Assembly (NCBI GenBank): GCA_046051225.1
Contig: JBJOOR010000011.1
Span: 67,876-131,875, forward strand
Length of the DNA stretch: 64,000 nucleotides
Direction: 5' to 3'
DNA from: CAIODY01 sp046051225
GTDB taxonomy: Bacteria > Bacteroidota > Bacteroidia > Chitinophagales > CAIODY01
Shown here: piece by piece, positions 1 through 8,162 of the stretch
How the letters are laid out: each line of letters opens with the position of its first letter
How positions within the stretch are numbered: position 1 is the stretch's first letter
Position numbers and translations under genes: made by a program
The notes under the pieces: generated by a model
Databases searched by the model: none
What the model saw: only the letters and a program-made list of their open reading frames with translations
What the model was told of the DNA's origin: nothing

Positions 1-600
1 GTTCAATTATTTGATACCATGCATGTTACAAATGCAGGTAAGCTAGTAGGCATAAATAGCTTTAGTGCTGTATTTACTGATACTATGATACCAAGTCATT
101 TGGATTTACCAATACAAAACTATACACCCCAAGTTCAAATAAATACTATGGTTACAGATACTCAACATTGGGTTTTATTAATGGATACTTTTATTGCAGT
201 AGGTGGCGAACAATTTGTAAGTATTGGTAACTTTAAAACAGATGCACAAACACAATTTATTTTAGTAGATAGTCAAAGTAATTTACCAGAGGCTTCTTAC
301 TATTACATGGATGATGTAAGTTTAATTGATATTACACCGCTTGGTATTGATGAAGTTGGAATTAGTAAAATAGAAGTATATCCAAACCCAGCTAAAGAGT
401 CAATAGTCGTAAGTAGTAAGTCGTTAGTAAATACAATAGAGGTAAGGGATGTATTAGGTCGTGTTGTAATTCAACAAATCAAAAACTCATCCACTCAACA
501 AATTCAAATTGATGTATCAAGTTTATCAAATGGCTTATACTTCATTAAAGCCACAGATGACAAAGGAAATAGTATAAATGGGAAGTTTGTAAAAGAATAA
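1..600 (+). CDS. C-terminal part of a secreted T9SS type A cargo protein (5' end outside window)
   Basis: The frame is open from base 1, so the gene begins upstream of the window; only the last 199 residues are visible. The first part contains a jelly-roll-like strand pattern with GGEQFVSIGNF and a YYYMDDVSLI segment, a pattern seen in adhesin-like secreted proteins of Bacteroidota. The last ~75 residues are a T9SS type A sorting domain: VYPNP near codon 127, a DVLGR turn, a GLYFIKA strand and the terminal KFVKE. This domain directs export across the outer membrane and is normally cleaved or anchored there. Bases 398-529 are identical to bases 28873-29004 in another gene. What the missing N-terminal part does cannot be seen. 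Confidence 0.85.
   Translation, partial: VQLFDTMHVTNAGKLVGINSFSAVFTDTMIPSHLDLPIQNYTPQVQINTMVTDTQHWVLLMDTFIAVGGEQFVSIGNFKTDAQTQFILVDSQSNLPEASYYYMDDVSLIDITPLGIDEVGISKIEVYPNPAKESIVVSSKSLVNTIEVRDVLGRVVIQQIKNSSTQQIQIDVSSLSNGLYFIKATDDKGNSINGKFVKE
398..529 (+). repeat. 132 bp exact repeat, copy 1 (T9SS sorting domain segment)
   Basis: Every base of this segment matches 28873-29004 in the same orientation. It encodes the core of a type A sorting domain. Identity ends abruptly on both sides, while the protein sequences further out are only similar. Confidence 0.97.
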
Positions 601-743
601 ATTAAAAAGCATATAAGAGCTACACAATTAAAATATGCAATAACAACTATATCCCTTTTTTTATACATTTATGGTAGGCATACAAAGCTAATATGCTATA
701 CGCCAATGCAATCAATTTTAAAATAATAATAGGCTATTAATTG

Positions 744-1682
744 ATGAAAAAAATAATAAAAGATTATCTCACATTTTCGAAACAAGATAGAAATGCAATT
801 TTGTTTTTAGCTGCATTAATAGGCATTGTAGTTGGCGTTAAAATATTGGTAGTACCATTGTTTAATCATTCGCCATCAAAGGTCGAATTGGCAAAACAAG
901 ATTCATTATCGGCAAAGCTTACAGCCGAAATAAACGAGCAAAAGCAAAATAATTATGAAGCTAAAGCCGAACAAAATGAAGCATCATCAGCAGATGTTTT
1001 TACTCCAAAATCGAATGAAGTAAATATTCAAATTCATCAACCTTTTAACCCAAATGAATATGGATTTGAGGATTGGAAAAATATAGGATTTACTGAAAAA
1101 TTTGCAAAAACTATTACTAATTATTTAGCCAAAGGTGGTAAAATACGCAAGCCCGAAGATTTAAAAAAAGTGTATGGAATGAAAGATGAATGGTATAAAA
1201 AAATAGAACCGTTTGTATCTATTCCAGAATCGAAAAAAGAAAATAATTACACGGCTTCTACTTCATTTTCAAAACCCAAATTATCAACTATAGAGCTTAA
1301 CACAGCCGATAGTACTGCATTAGAAGCATTGCCATTGATTGGTGGTAAAACTGCTATAAGAATAATTAAATACCGAAATTTAATTGGCGGATTTGTATCC
1401 TTGAATCAACTAAAAGAAGTATGGGGTTTTAAAGATTCGATGTTGATGGTAAATGAAAAAAGGATAATAATTGATGCTTCTAAAATTTCGAAAATAAATA
1501 TTAATACCATTGGTTTAGAGCAACTAAAAAAACATCCGTATATCAAGTTTAATAAAGCAAAATTGTTAATAACATTTAGACAACAGCATGGCAAATATCA
1601 TACAGCCGACGAACTTAAAAACTCAAAAGCCTTTACGGATGAAGATATAAAGAAGATAGAACCCTATTTAATTTTTGAATAG
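744..1682 (+). CDS. Membrane-anchored helix-hairpin-helix (ComEA-like) protein
   Basis: The protein has 312 residues. One transmembrane helix lies near residues 18-40 after a short basic N-terminus. About 60 polar low-complexity residues follow. Three helix-hairpin-helix segments are then visible: about 100-140, 180-225 (with IELNTADSTALEALPLIGGK) and 250-310 (ININTIGLEQL). This resembles ComEA/competence-type DNA-binding domains, so non-specific DNA binding at the inner membrane is plausible; a role in DNA uptake is only inferred. The ATG at 744 is preferred over the in-frame TTG at 741. It lies upstream of the acyl-CoA dehydrogenase gene, which has its own promoter element. Confidence 0.8.
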   Translation: MKKIIKDYLTFSKQDRNAILFLAALIGIVVGVKILVVPLFNHSPSKVELAKQDSLSAKLTAEINEQKQNNYEAKAEQNEASSADVFTPKSNEVNIQIHQPFNPNEYGFEDWKNIGFTEKFAKTITNYLAKGGKIRKPEDLKKVYGMKDEWYKKIEPFVSIPESKKENNYTASTSFSKPKLSTIELNTADSTALEALPLIGGKTAIRIIKYRNLIGGFVSLNQLKEVWGFKDSMLMVNEKRIIIDASKISKININTIGLEQLKKHPYIKFNKAKLLITFRQQHGKYHTADELKNSKAFTDEDIKKIEPYLIFE

Positions 1683-1710
1683 AAACCAACCTTTAATGAG
1701 GCATATAGAT

Positions 1711-1718
1711 TATATTTG
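1711..1718 (+). promoter_or_regulatory. Bacteroidota -7 element for the acyl-CoA dehydrogenase gene
   Basis: TATATTTG followed by C matches TAnnTTTG and lies 25 bases before the ATG at 1744. It also argues against the longer reading that would start with TTG at 1675, since transcription would begin after that codon. Confidence 0.55.
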
Positions 1719-1743
1719 CGCCTCAAAAAAAAATACGAATTTT

Positions 1744-2889
1744 ATGCATTTTGAATTAACTGAAAATCAAAAAATGATTGCCGATACCATTAAGGATTTT
1801 GGCGCTAAACATATTAAACCTTATGTGATGGAATGGGATGAAGCTCAACATTTTCCTATCGACCTTTTTAAAAAATTGGGCGAAATGGGCATGATGGGTG
1901 TTTTGGTACCTACCCAATATGGCGGTAGTGGTTTTGGATATGCTGAATATTATACAGTGGTTAGCGAAATTGCAAAAATATGTGGTTCAATTGGGCTTTC
2001 GGTAGCCGCTCATAATTCATTATGTACAGGGCATATATTACAATTTGGCAATGAAGAACAAAAGCAACGTTGGTTGCCCAAATTAGCTACTGCCGAATGG
2101 ATTGGCGCTTGGGGATTAACCGAACCCAATACAGGAAGCGATGCTGGCAATATGCAATGTGTAGCAAAACAAGACGGTAATGATTGGGTAATTAATGGCA
2201 CAAAATGTTGGATTACACACGGTATATCAAGCAATATTGCAGTGGTGATAGTTCGTACGGGCGAAGTAGGCGATAGTCATGGTATGACAGCTTTTGTGGT
2301 TGAACGTGGCACACCAGGTTTTACAGCAGGTAAAAAAGAAAATAAATTGGGCATGAGAGCTAGCGAAACTGCCGAAATGATTTTTGATAATTGCCGAGTT
2401 AGCGAAAAAAATATTTTAGGAAAAGTAGGCGAAGGCTTTATTCAATCCATGAAAGTATTGGATGGTGGCAGGGTTTCAATTGCAGCACTTTCATGTGGCA
2501 TAGCTAAAGGTGCTTACGAAGCCAGTGTTCAATATTCAAAAGAACGCCATCAGTTTAATCAACCTATTGCTAATTTTCAAGCCATTGCTTTTAAAATAGC
2601 TGATATGAAAATGAAAATTGAAGCGGCCGAATTGCTAACACTTCAATCTGCCGATTTAAAAAACAGAGGCGAAAAAGTTACCAAACAATCTGCTTTTGCA
2701 AAATATTATGCCAGCGAAATAGCTGTGGATGTAGCCGAAGATGCTGTACAAATATTTGGTGGATATGGCTATACTAAAGACTTTCCTGTTGAAAAATTTT
2801 GGAGAGATTCGAAACTTTGTACAATTGGAGAGGGTACAAGCGAAATACAAAAATTAGTAATTGCTCGTGAAGTAATAAAAGGAAATTAA
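1744..2889 (+). CDS. Acyl-CoA dehydrogenase (short-chain/butyryl type)
   Basis: This 381-residue flavoenzyme oxidises acyl-CoA to the trans-2-enoyl-CoA, passing electrons to an electron-transfer flavoprotein; family length is about 380. The N-terminal helical domain begins MHFELTENQKM. The middle domain has the FAD/substrate motifs WGLTEPNTGSDAGN and VINGTKCWIT. The C-terminal domain has FGGYGYTKDFPVEKFWRD and ends with IGEGTSEIQKL, whose Glu before GTSE is the expected catalytic base of short- and medium-chain enzymes. The ATG at 1744 gives the family-typical N-terminus. No other beta-oxidation gene is adjacent, so the in vivo substrate (fatty acid or branched-chain) is open. Confidence 0.93.
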   Translation: MHFELTENQKMIADTIKDFGAKHIKPYVMEWDEAQHFPIDLFKKLGEMGMMGVLVPTQYGGSGFGYAEYYTVVSEIAKICGSIGLSVAAHNSLCTGHILQFGNEEQKQRWLPKLATAEWIGAWGLTEPNTGSDAGNMQCVAKQDGNDWVINGTKCWITHGISSNIAVVIVRTGEVGDSHGMTAFVVERGTPGFTAGKKENKLGMRASETAEMIFDNCRVSEKNILGKVGEGFIQSMKVLDGGRVSIAALSCGIAKGAYEASVQYSKERHQFNQPIANFQAIAFKIADMKMKIEAAELLTLQSADLKNRGEKVTKQSAFAKYYASEIAVDVAEDAVQIFGGYGYTKDFPVEKFWRDSKLCTIGEGTSEIQKLVIAREVIKGN

Positions 2890-2953
2890 TAATAAATTTA
2901 TCTTTTGAGCGCTTACACTTTATAGAAGCATACTTTTTGAATATGAATAAAAT

Positions 2954-2990
2954 AAAAAAACTCAATCAGCAATGATTGAGTTTTTTTTTA
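2954..2990. terminator. Bidirectional terminator between acyl-CoA dehydrogenase gene and glmS
   Basis: ACTCAATCA, a GCAA loop and TGATTGAGT form a perfect stem flanked by an A run on the left and a T run on the right. It sits between convergent genes and can serve both. Confidence 0.9.
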
Positions 2991-3004
2991 TTGAAACAGT
3001 GTTT

Positions 3005-4843
3005 TTATTCTACCGTTACACTTTTTGCTAAATTACGTGGCTGATCTACATTGCAGCCTCTCATCACCGCAATATGATAAGCTAATAACTGCAGTGGAAT
3101 ACTTGATAATAATGGCGAAAATGGTTCTTCGGTACTTGGCACTTCAATATAAAATTCGCTTAACTTTTTTATTATTTCATCACCCTTTTCTACTATGCCA
3201 ATAACTCTGCCTTTACGAGCTTTTACTTCTTGAATATTGCTTACTATTTTTTCATAAGCACTTTGGTTATTACATAAAAACACAACAGGCATATTTTCAT
3301 CAATCAATGCAATAGGTCCGTGTTTCATTTCGGCCGCAGGATAGCCTTCGGCATGTATGTAACTAATTTCTTTTAATTTCAATGCACCCTCTAATGCTAC
3401 CGGAAAATTATAGCCTCTACCTAAATATAGAAAATTAGGAATATCTTTAAATTCATAAGCAATGCGTTCAATTTCTTTATCCATTTGCAATACTTCATTC
3501 ACTTTATCTGGTATCAGTTCCAACTCGTTTAATAGTTGATGAAATCTTGATTCAGAAATTGTTCCTTTGCTATGCGCTACTTGCAAAGCCATTAATGTTA
3601 AAATCATTACTTGGCTTGTAAATGCTTTGGTAGATGCTACACCAATTTCAGGACCAGCATGGGTATATGCTCCTGCATGCGATGCCCTTGGAATACTGCT
3701 ACCAATTACATTACACACACCAAAAATAGTAGCGCCTTTTGATTTTGCCATTTCAATGGCAGCTAAAGTATCAGCCGTTTCGCCCGATTGAGAGATGGCT
3801 ATTACCACATCCTTTTCAGTAATAATTGGATTACGATAACGAAATTCGCTGGCATATTCAACCTCAACAGGAATACGAGCTAAATCTTCAAATAAATATT
3901 CGGCTACTAAGCCAGCATGCCAGCTAGTACCGCAGGCTACAATGATTATTCTATCAGCATTTATAAATTTGTGTTCATACTCTACCATGCCACCCAATTT
4001 CACAATCCCTTTTCCTGCATGTACTCTCCCCCTCATCGTATCACGAATAGAACGAGGCTGTTCATAAATTTCTTTCAACATAAAATGCTCGTAGCCACCT
4101 TTTTCAAGCATTTCTAATTTCAATTCAAGCTTTTGTATATAAGGCGTTTTAACTTGGTTCTTAATAGTTTTAATAGAAAGTTCGCCCGATAAATTTACTA
4201 CTGCTATCTCTTCATCATCCATGTAAATTACATTTTTAGTATATTCTACAATAGGTGTAGCATCGCTAGCAATAAAAAATTCTTTATCGCCAATACCAAT
4301 TACCATTGGGCTTCCTTTTCTAGCACATATTAATTTATCAGGTTCGTTTTTAGCCGCAATAACAATGGCATAAGCGCCATGCACTTCCGATAAAGCTTCT
4401 CTAACGGCATCTTCTAAACTTATACTTTCATTTTCCTGAATATCTTCAATTAAATGAATTAATACTTCCGTATCTGTGTCGCTGATAAACACATGCCCAC
4501 GGCTTTGCATTTCGGCTTTTAAAGGTGCATAGTTTTCAATAATGCCATTATGAATAATGGCTAAATTGCCACTACCACTATAATGAGGGTGTGCGTTTAT
4601 ATCATTTGGTTCGCCATGTGTAGCCCATCTGGTATGCCCTATTCCAATTGAGCCAGTTATATCTTTACCAATGGTATGATTTTCTAAGTCGCTAACCTTG
4701 CCCATGCACTTAAAGGTTTTTAAATCGCCGTTGAGCAATGCTACACCAGCGCTATCATAACCTCTGTATTCTAATCTTTTTAATCCTTTGATTAAAATGG
4801 GGTAAGCTTCTCGTTTACCAATGTATCCTACTATTCCACACAT
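3005..4843 (-). CDS. glmS: Glutamine--fructose-6-phosphate aminotransferase (isomerizing)
   Basis: GlmS makes glucosamine-6-phosphate from fructose-6-phosphate and glutamine, the first step to UDP-GlcNAc for peptidoglycan and lipid A. The 612 residues match the family. The N-terminal glutaminase domain starts MCGIVGYIGKRE, so Cys2 becomes the nucleophile after Met removal, and contains EYRGYDSAGVAL. Two SIS domains follow, with CGTSWHAG and ISQSGETADT (substrate phosphate binding), and the C-terminus ends KSVTVE as usual. It is the last gene of a minus-strand cluster; the DUF4270 lipoprotein gene ends upstream and glmS starts 6 bases later. Confidence 0.97.
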   Translation of the reverse strand: MCGIVGYIGKREAYPILIKGLKRLEYRGYDSAGVALLNGDLKTFKCMGKVSDLENHTIGKDITGSIGIGHTRWATHGEPNDINAHPHYSGSGNLAIIHNGIIENYAPLKAEMQSRGHVFISDTDTEVLIHLIEDIQENESISLEDAVREALSEVHGAYAIVIAAKNEPDKLICARKGSPMVIGIGDKEFFIASDATPIVEYTKNVIYMDDEEIAVVNLSGELSIKTIKNQVKTPYIQKLELKLEMLEKGGYEHFMLKEIYEQPRSIRDTMRGRVHAGKGIVKLGGMVEYEHKFINADRIIIVACGTSWHAGLVAEYLFEDLARIPVEVEYASEFRYRNPIITEKDVVIAISQSGETADTLAAIEMAKSKGATIFGVCNVIGSSIPRASHAGAYTHAGPEIGVASTKAFTSQVMILTLMALQVAHSKGTISESRFHQLLNELELIPDKVNEVLQMDKEIERIAYEFKDIPNFLYLGRGYNFPVALEGALKLKEISYIHAEGYPAAEMKHGPIALIDENMPVVFLCNNQSAYEKIVSNIQEVKARKGRVIGIVEKGDEIIKKLSEFYIEVPSTEEPFSPLLSSIPLQLLAYHIAVMRGCNVDQPRNLAKSVTVE

Positions 4844-4849
4844 AATGAT

Positions 4850-6175
4850 TTAATGAATTTTAGTGAATAATATTTTTAATTTTATTTTATAACTAGATAA
4901 GTTATTACCTCCTAAGACAACTTGAGCAGGTCGTTCCGCTGCATTATAGGCTTCAATATAAAAACCATCGTTGGTATAAATACCTCTTTCAAGTTTTTGT
5001 AAATATCTAGCTATATTAAATGTGTATTTTCCGTTAGTATAAATACCACCATAATAATTGGCACTAGATAAAGTGCTTATTGGTGAACCTTCGGTTACAT
5101 CTTCTAACGAAATTTCTTTTCCATCGGCAGCATTAATTCTGGTAAGCAATAAATTGCCAGGTGCTTTAAATAAACTAGTTGAGGTAGCATCTACATTTTC
5201 AAAAGTTATTTCAGCTTTATTGATAATTGTATTTTTTAAGGCAGATAAGCCTGGTATAAATATTTTGCTTCGTACACCAGCAATACCACTTACATATATC
5301 GAATCTTGATTGGTATTGGCTTGAATTACTTGTTGCACTTTGCTTCCATTATAATCATGTGCAAAATGATTAACCGTTCCGGCAGCATTGATTGGGAATA
5401 ATATTTTTTGCGAATCGGCTGTAGGCGTATGATAATAAACCATCAAGCCCGAGTGTTCGGCATCAGTAGGCGATAATTGAAGCAACCCATTTGCATTGGT
5501 AGCTGTATTATTAAGATATACACCATTCAAATAATTATGAAAACTAGTATTATCATAAAACGAACCAGTGGTAGAGCCATTTTGCGATATTAAATCGGCA
5601 ATAAAAGCTGTGTTGGAAACAGGAATTTTTAATAGCGGTTGAATCGTTTTACCATATTCTTTTGCACTATCAATTACTGAAAAAGTAACGTTGGCTTTAG
5701 AACCAATGTTGGTACTACTTAATGCAAATGTTTTATTAGAATAATAGATGGTAGATTCAGCAATTTTATTACTTGATGCTGCATCTACTAATGTCATTGA
5801 TAAATTAAGTGGATTAGTAATTTCGGCATAAGTACCTCTATACGGAAACATCACAAAAATAGAATCTACCACTGTACCCGTTTCAAATGCAAACTGACTA
5901 GCTGGTAAATTAAATTGAACATACAAATTAGCATCGGTTTTGCCAAAAGTGGCATTGTTGCTAATAGTTCCAACCGTTAAAGTTTGAAGATTATTGGCAA
6001 CCACCGAATCGTGGTATACATTTTTACAGATTACAGTAAATGTATCTGTTACATTACCATTCAGATAATCGCCATTGGGTTGCAGATTATTTACTAAATA
6101 AGGATTAGTATTACAAGCTGCAAAGCCAAATACAATTAAAAATAAGGCTATATTAAATCGTTTTTTTGTAAGCAT
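4850..6175 (-). CDS. DUF4270 family lipoprotein
   Basis: This 441-residue protein has a lipoprotein signal ending in a lipobox (VFGFAAC, Cys about residue 21), so it is probably anchored in a membrane facing the periplasm or cell surface. The remainder is beta-rich with no visible enzyme motif. Length, lipobox and neighbourhood (glycogen-synthase-like gene upstream, glmS downstream) fit the DUF4270 family, found in Bacteroidota in this gene order; its function is unknown. Spacing to glmS is 6 bases, so they are probably co-transcribed. Confidence 0.8.
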   Translation of the reverse strand: MLTKKRFNIALFLIVFGFAACNTNPYLVNNLQPNGDYLNGNVTDTFTVICKNVYHDSVVANNLQTLTVGTISNNATFGKTDANLYVQFNLPASQFAFETGTVVDSIFVMFPYRGTYAEITNPLNLSMTLVDAASSNKIAESTIYYSNKTFALSSTNIGSKANVTFSVIDSAKEYGKTIQPLLKIPVSNTAFIADLISQNGSTTGSFYDNTSFHNYLNGVYLNNTATNANGLLQLSPTDAEHSGLMVYYHTPTADSQKILFPINAAGTVNHFAHDYNGSKVQQVIQANTNQDSIYVSGIAGVRSKIFIPGLSALKNTIINKAEITFENVDATSTSLFKAPGNLLLTRINAADGKEISLEDVTEGSPISTLSSANYYGGIYTNGKYTFNIARYLQKLERGIYTNDGFYIEAYNAAERPAQVVLGGNNLSSYKIKLKILFTKIH

Positions 6176-6247
6176 AATTATTGTTGAAACAAATTAGTAG
6201 TTGATGTTTTATAAAAGTTTAGCTGTACTAACTTGTTAATTCATGTT

Positions 6248-7060
6248 TTATTTTCCGCTCAATAATTTTTTATAAAACTTAACGTATTCATCAATATACT
6301 CATCTTCGGGATTGTAAGCTAATGTGGGCTTCTTTTTAGCTTTAATTAAGTCTAATGAAGCCTTTTCGGTATTTTCATCACCTAATATAATACCATCAGC
6401 ATATTGTATTGCTCCTTCCATCAAGGCTTGATGCGTAGCTTTTTTATAGGGTTCAAATTCTTTATTGGTAATTGTTTCGCCCATGCCCAATGGCGCAAAA
6501 TTTTTATTCAATGTTTCTTTAAAGTCATTTTGATATAAAGAATAAATAATTTTCGATTTTAAAAAAACAGGTTCTTTTTTATAGGCTGTTTTCATATACA
6601 ATGGTATTAAGCTTGTCATCCAACCATGGCAATGAACCACATCTGGCGGCCAAGCAAATTTTTTAACTATCTCCATTGCGCCTTTGCAAAAAAACACCAT
6701 TCGTTCGGCATTATCGGGATGAAATTTTTCTTTTTCATCGTACACATCTGTTTTACGTTTAAAAAACTCATCATTATCTAAAAAATATACTTGTATCCTT
6801 ACACCTGGCATACTAGCTACTTTTATGATTAATGGCATATCATCATCGCCCATAATGATGTTGATACCACTTAATCTTACTACTTCGTGTAGTTTGTGGC
6901 GGCGCTCATTAATATTGCCAAATCGTGGCATCAATATTCTTAACTCCGCTCCTTCATTTAATAAATGTTTGGGTAAAGCATTGCATATTCTGCCCATATT
7001 GCTATACTCCAAATAAGGATTAATTTCGTTCGAGATAATCAAAATCCGTTTCTTCATCAT
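6248..7060 (-). CDS. Glycogen/starch synthase-like protein, N-terminal half only
   Basis: The 270 residues align in outline with the N-terminal Rossmann domain of GT5 glycogen synthases: start KKRILIISNEINPYL, then PRFGNINERRHKLHEVVRLSG and a DVVHCHGWMTSLIPLYMK segment like the starch synthase catalytic domain. Full enzymes are about 480 residues and have a C-terminal GT-B domain; that half is absent here, and no remnant follows before the next gene. The usual KTGGL ADP-glucose motif near the N-terminus is replaced by YSNMG. I therefore doubt glycogen synthase activity. No other glycogen gene is nearby. Two adjacent ATG codons (7060 and 7057) are both possible starts. Confidence 0.75.
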   Translation of the reverse strand: MMKKRILIISNEINPYLEYSNMGRICNALPKHLLNEGAELRILMPRFGNINERRHKLHEVVRLSGINIIMGDDDMPLIIKVASMPGVRIQVYFLDNDEFFKRKTDVYDEKEKFHPDNAERMVFFCKGAMEIVKKFAWPPDVVHCHGWMTSLIPLYMKTAYKKEPVFLKSKIIYSLYQNDFKETLNKNFAPLGMGETITNKEFEPYKKATHQALMEGAIQYADGIILGDENTEKASLDLIKAKKKPTLAYNPEDEYIDEYVKFYKKLLSGK

Positions 7061-7157
7061 AAGCCTTTCAGATTAATTAGTGGTAAAAAAATAAACTACT
7101 GTTTTATTTTATTGAACTATTTGTTTTTTAATTTCTATAGTTTTTTAAAAAGGAGTG

Positions 7158-7165
7158 CAAAAATA
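7158..7165 (-). promoter_or_regulatory. Candidate -7 element for the glycogen-synthase-like/DUF4270/glmS cluster
   Basis: On the minus strand this reads TATTTTTG followed by C, matching TAnnTTTG, about 97 bases upstream of the start codon. A TTTG lies 14 bases further upstream, somewhat close for a -33 element. Confidence 0.4.
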
Positions 7166-7225
7166 ATAAAAAAAAATTGCAAACTTCACAACAAAATTTA
7201 ATAAAGGGTTTCCACATTCAAATTT

Positions 7226-8065
7226 ATGATTATTGTAAGAACAAATTTAGAGCTGCATAATACCATCAATGCTATTAAATTGGCTAATAAAACTATTGGC
7301 TTTGTGCCTACAATGGGTGCATTGCATCAGGGGCATATTAGTTTAATTGAAATGGCAAAACAGCAATGCGATGTAAGTATTTGCAGTATTTTTGTAAATC
7401 CTACCCAATTTAATGATACTAAAGATTTAGAAAAATATCCAAGAACTGAAGAAGCCGATACCACACTTTTAATAAAAGCTGAATGCGATATATTGTACAT
7501 GCCATCAGTTGAAGATATTTATCCTGATGATTGGATTTGCCCCCAATTTGATTTTGGCAATTTAGATAAAGTAATGGAAGGGGCACATCGGCCTGGGCAT
7601 TTTAAAGGCATGAGTCAAGTGGTTCATAGACTTTTGTATTTAGTACAACCTAATAAACTTTTTATGGGGCAAAAAGATTTTCAACAATTAACTATTGTAA
7701 AACGAATGTTGGAAATATTAAATTGGAAAATAGAATTAATAAATTGCCCAATAATAAGAGAATTAGATGGATTGGCTATGAGCAGCCGCAATGTACGATT
7801 AAATGGCAGCGAACGAGCATCGGCACGTTCAATATCAAAGGTATTAATGCATTTGAATAAAAATCAATTTGCATCGGCTAAAGATTATTGCCAATGGGCT
7901 GTATATCAACTTAATTTAGAAGAATTTATAACAGCCGAATATGTTGAGATTGTAGATGTAAACACACTTCAACCCATTGTCGATTGGCATCAGCAGCAAC
8001 AATTAGTGTGTTGTATAGCAGCCAAAGTGGGCGATGTAAGATTGATTGATAACAGAATATTTTAA
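7226..8065 (+). CDS. panC: Pantoate--beta-alanine ligase (pantothenate synthetase)
   Basis: PanC joins D-pantoate and beta-alanine using ATP, the last step of pantothenate (vitamin B5) synthesis. The 279 residues fit the family. Visible motifs are the HIGH-type ATP site in VPTMGALHQGHISLI, the KDFQQL region after LFMGQ, and the KMSKS-like loop in DGLAMSSRNVRL. It is divergent from the minus-strand cluster. No panB or panD gene is in the window. Confidence 0.96.
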   Translation: MIIVRTNLELHNTINAIKLANKTIGFVPTMGALHQGHISLIEMAKQQCDVSICSIFVNPTQFNDTKDLEKYPRTEEADTTLLIKAECDILYMPSVEDIYPDDWICPQFDFGNLDKVMEGAHRPGHFKGMSQVVHRLLYLVQPNKLFMGQKDFQQLTIVKRMLEILNWKIELINCPIIRELDGLAMSSRNVRLNGSERASARSISKVLMHLNKNQFASAKDYCQWAVYQLNLEEFITAEYVEIVDVNTLQPIVDWHQQQQLVCCIAAKVGDVRLIDNRIF

Positions 8066-8162
8066 GTTGATACACTGCAATAAGACGCTATTTATTCTAT
8101 CCAACTTTCTTTTAAAAAAGTTAATTCAAATTAATTTACTTTGCAGCAAAGATTAATATTAA

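Noticed and set aside
1675..1743. Extended N-terminus of the acyl-CoA dehydrogenase from TTG at 1675
   Set aside because: It overlaps the previous gene, contains the promoter element and adds sequence not found in the family.
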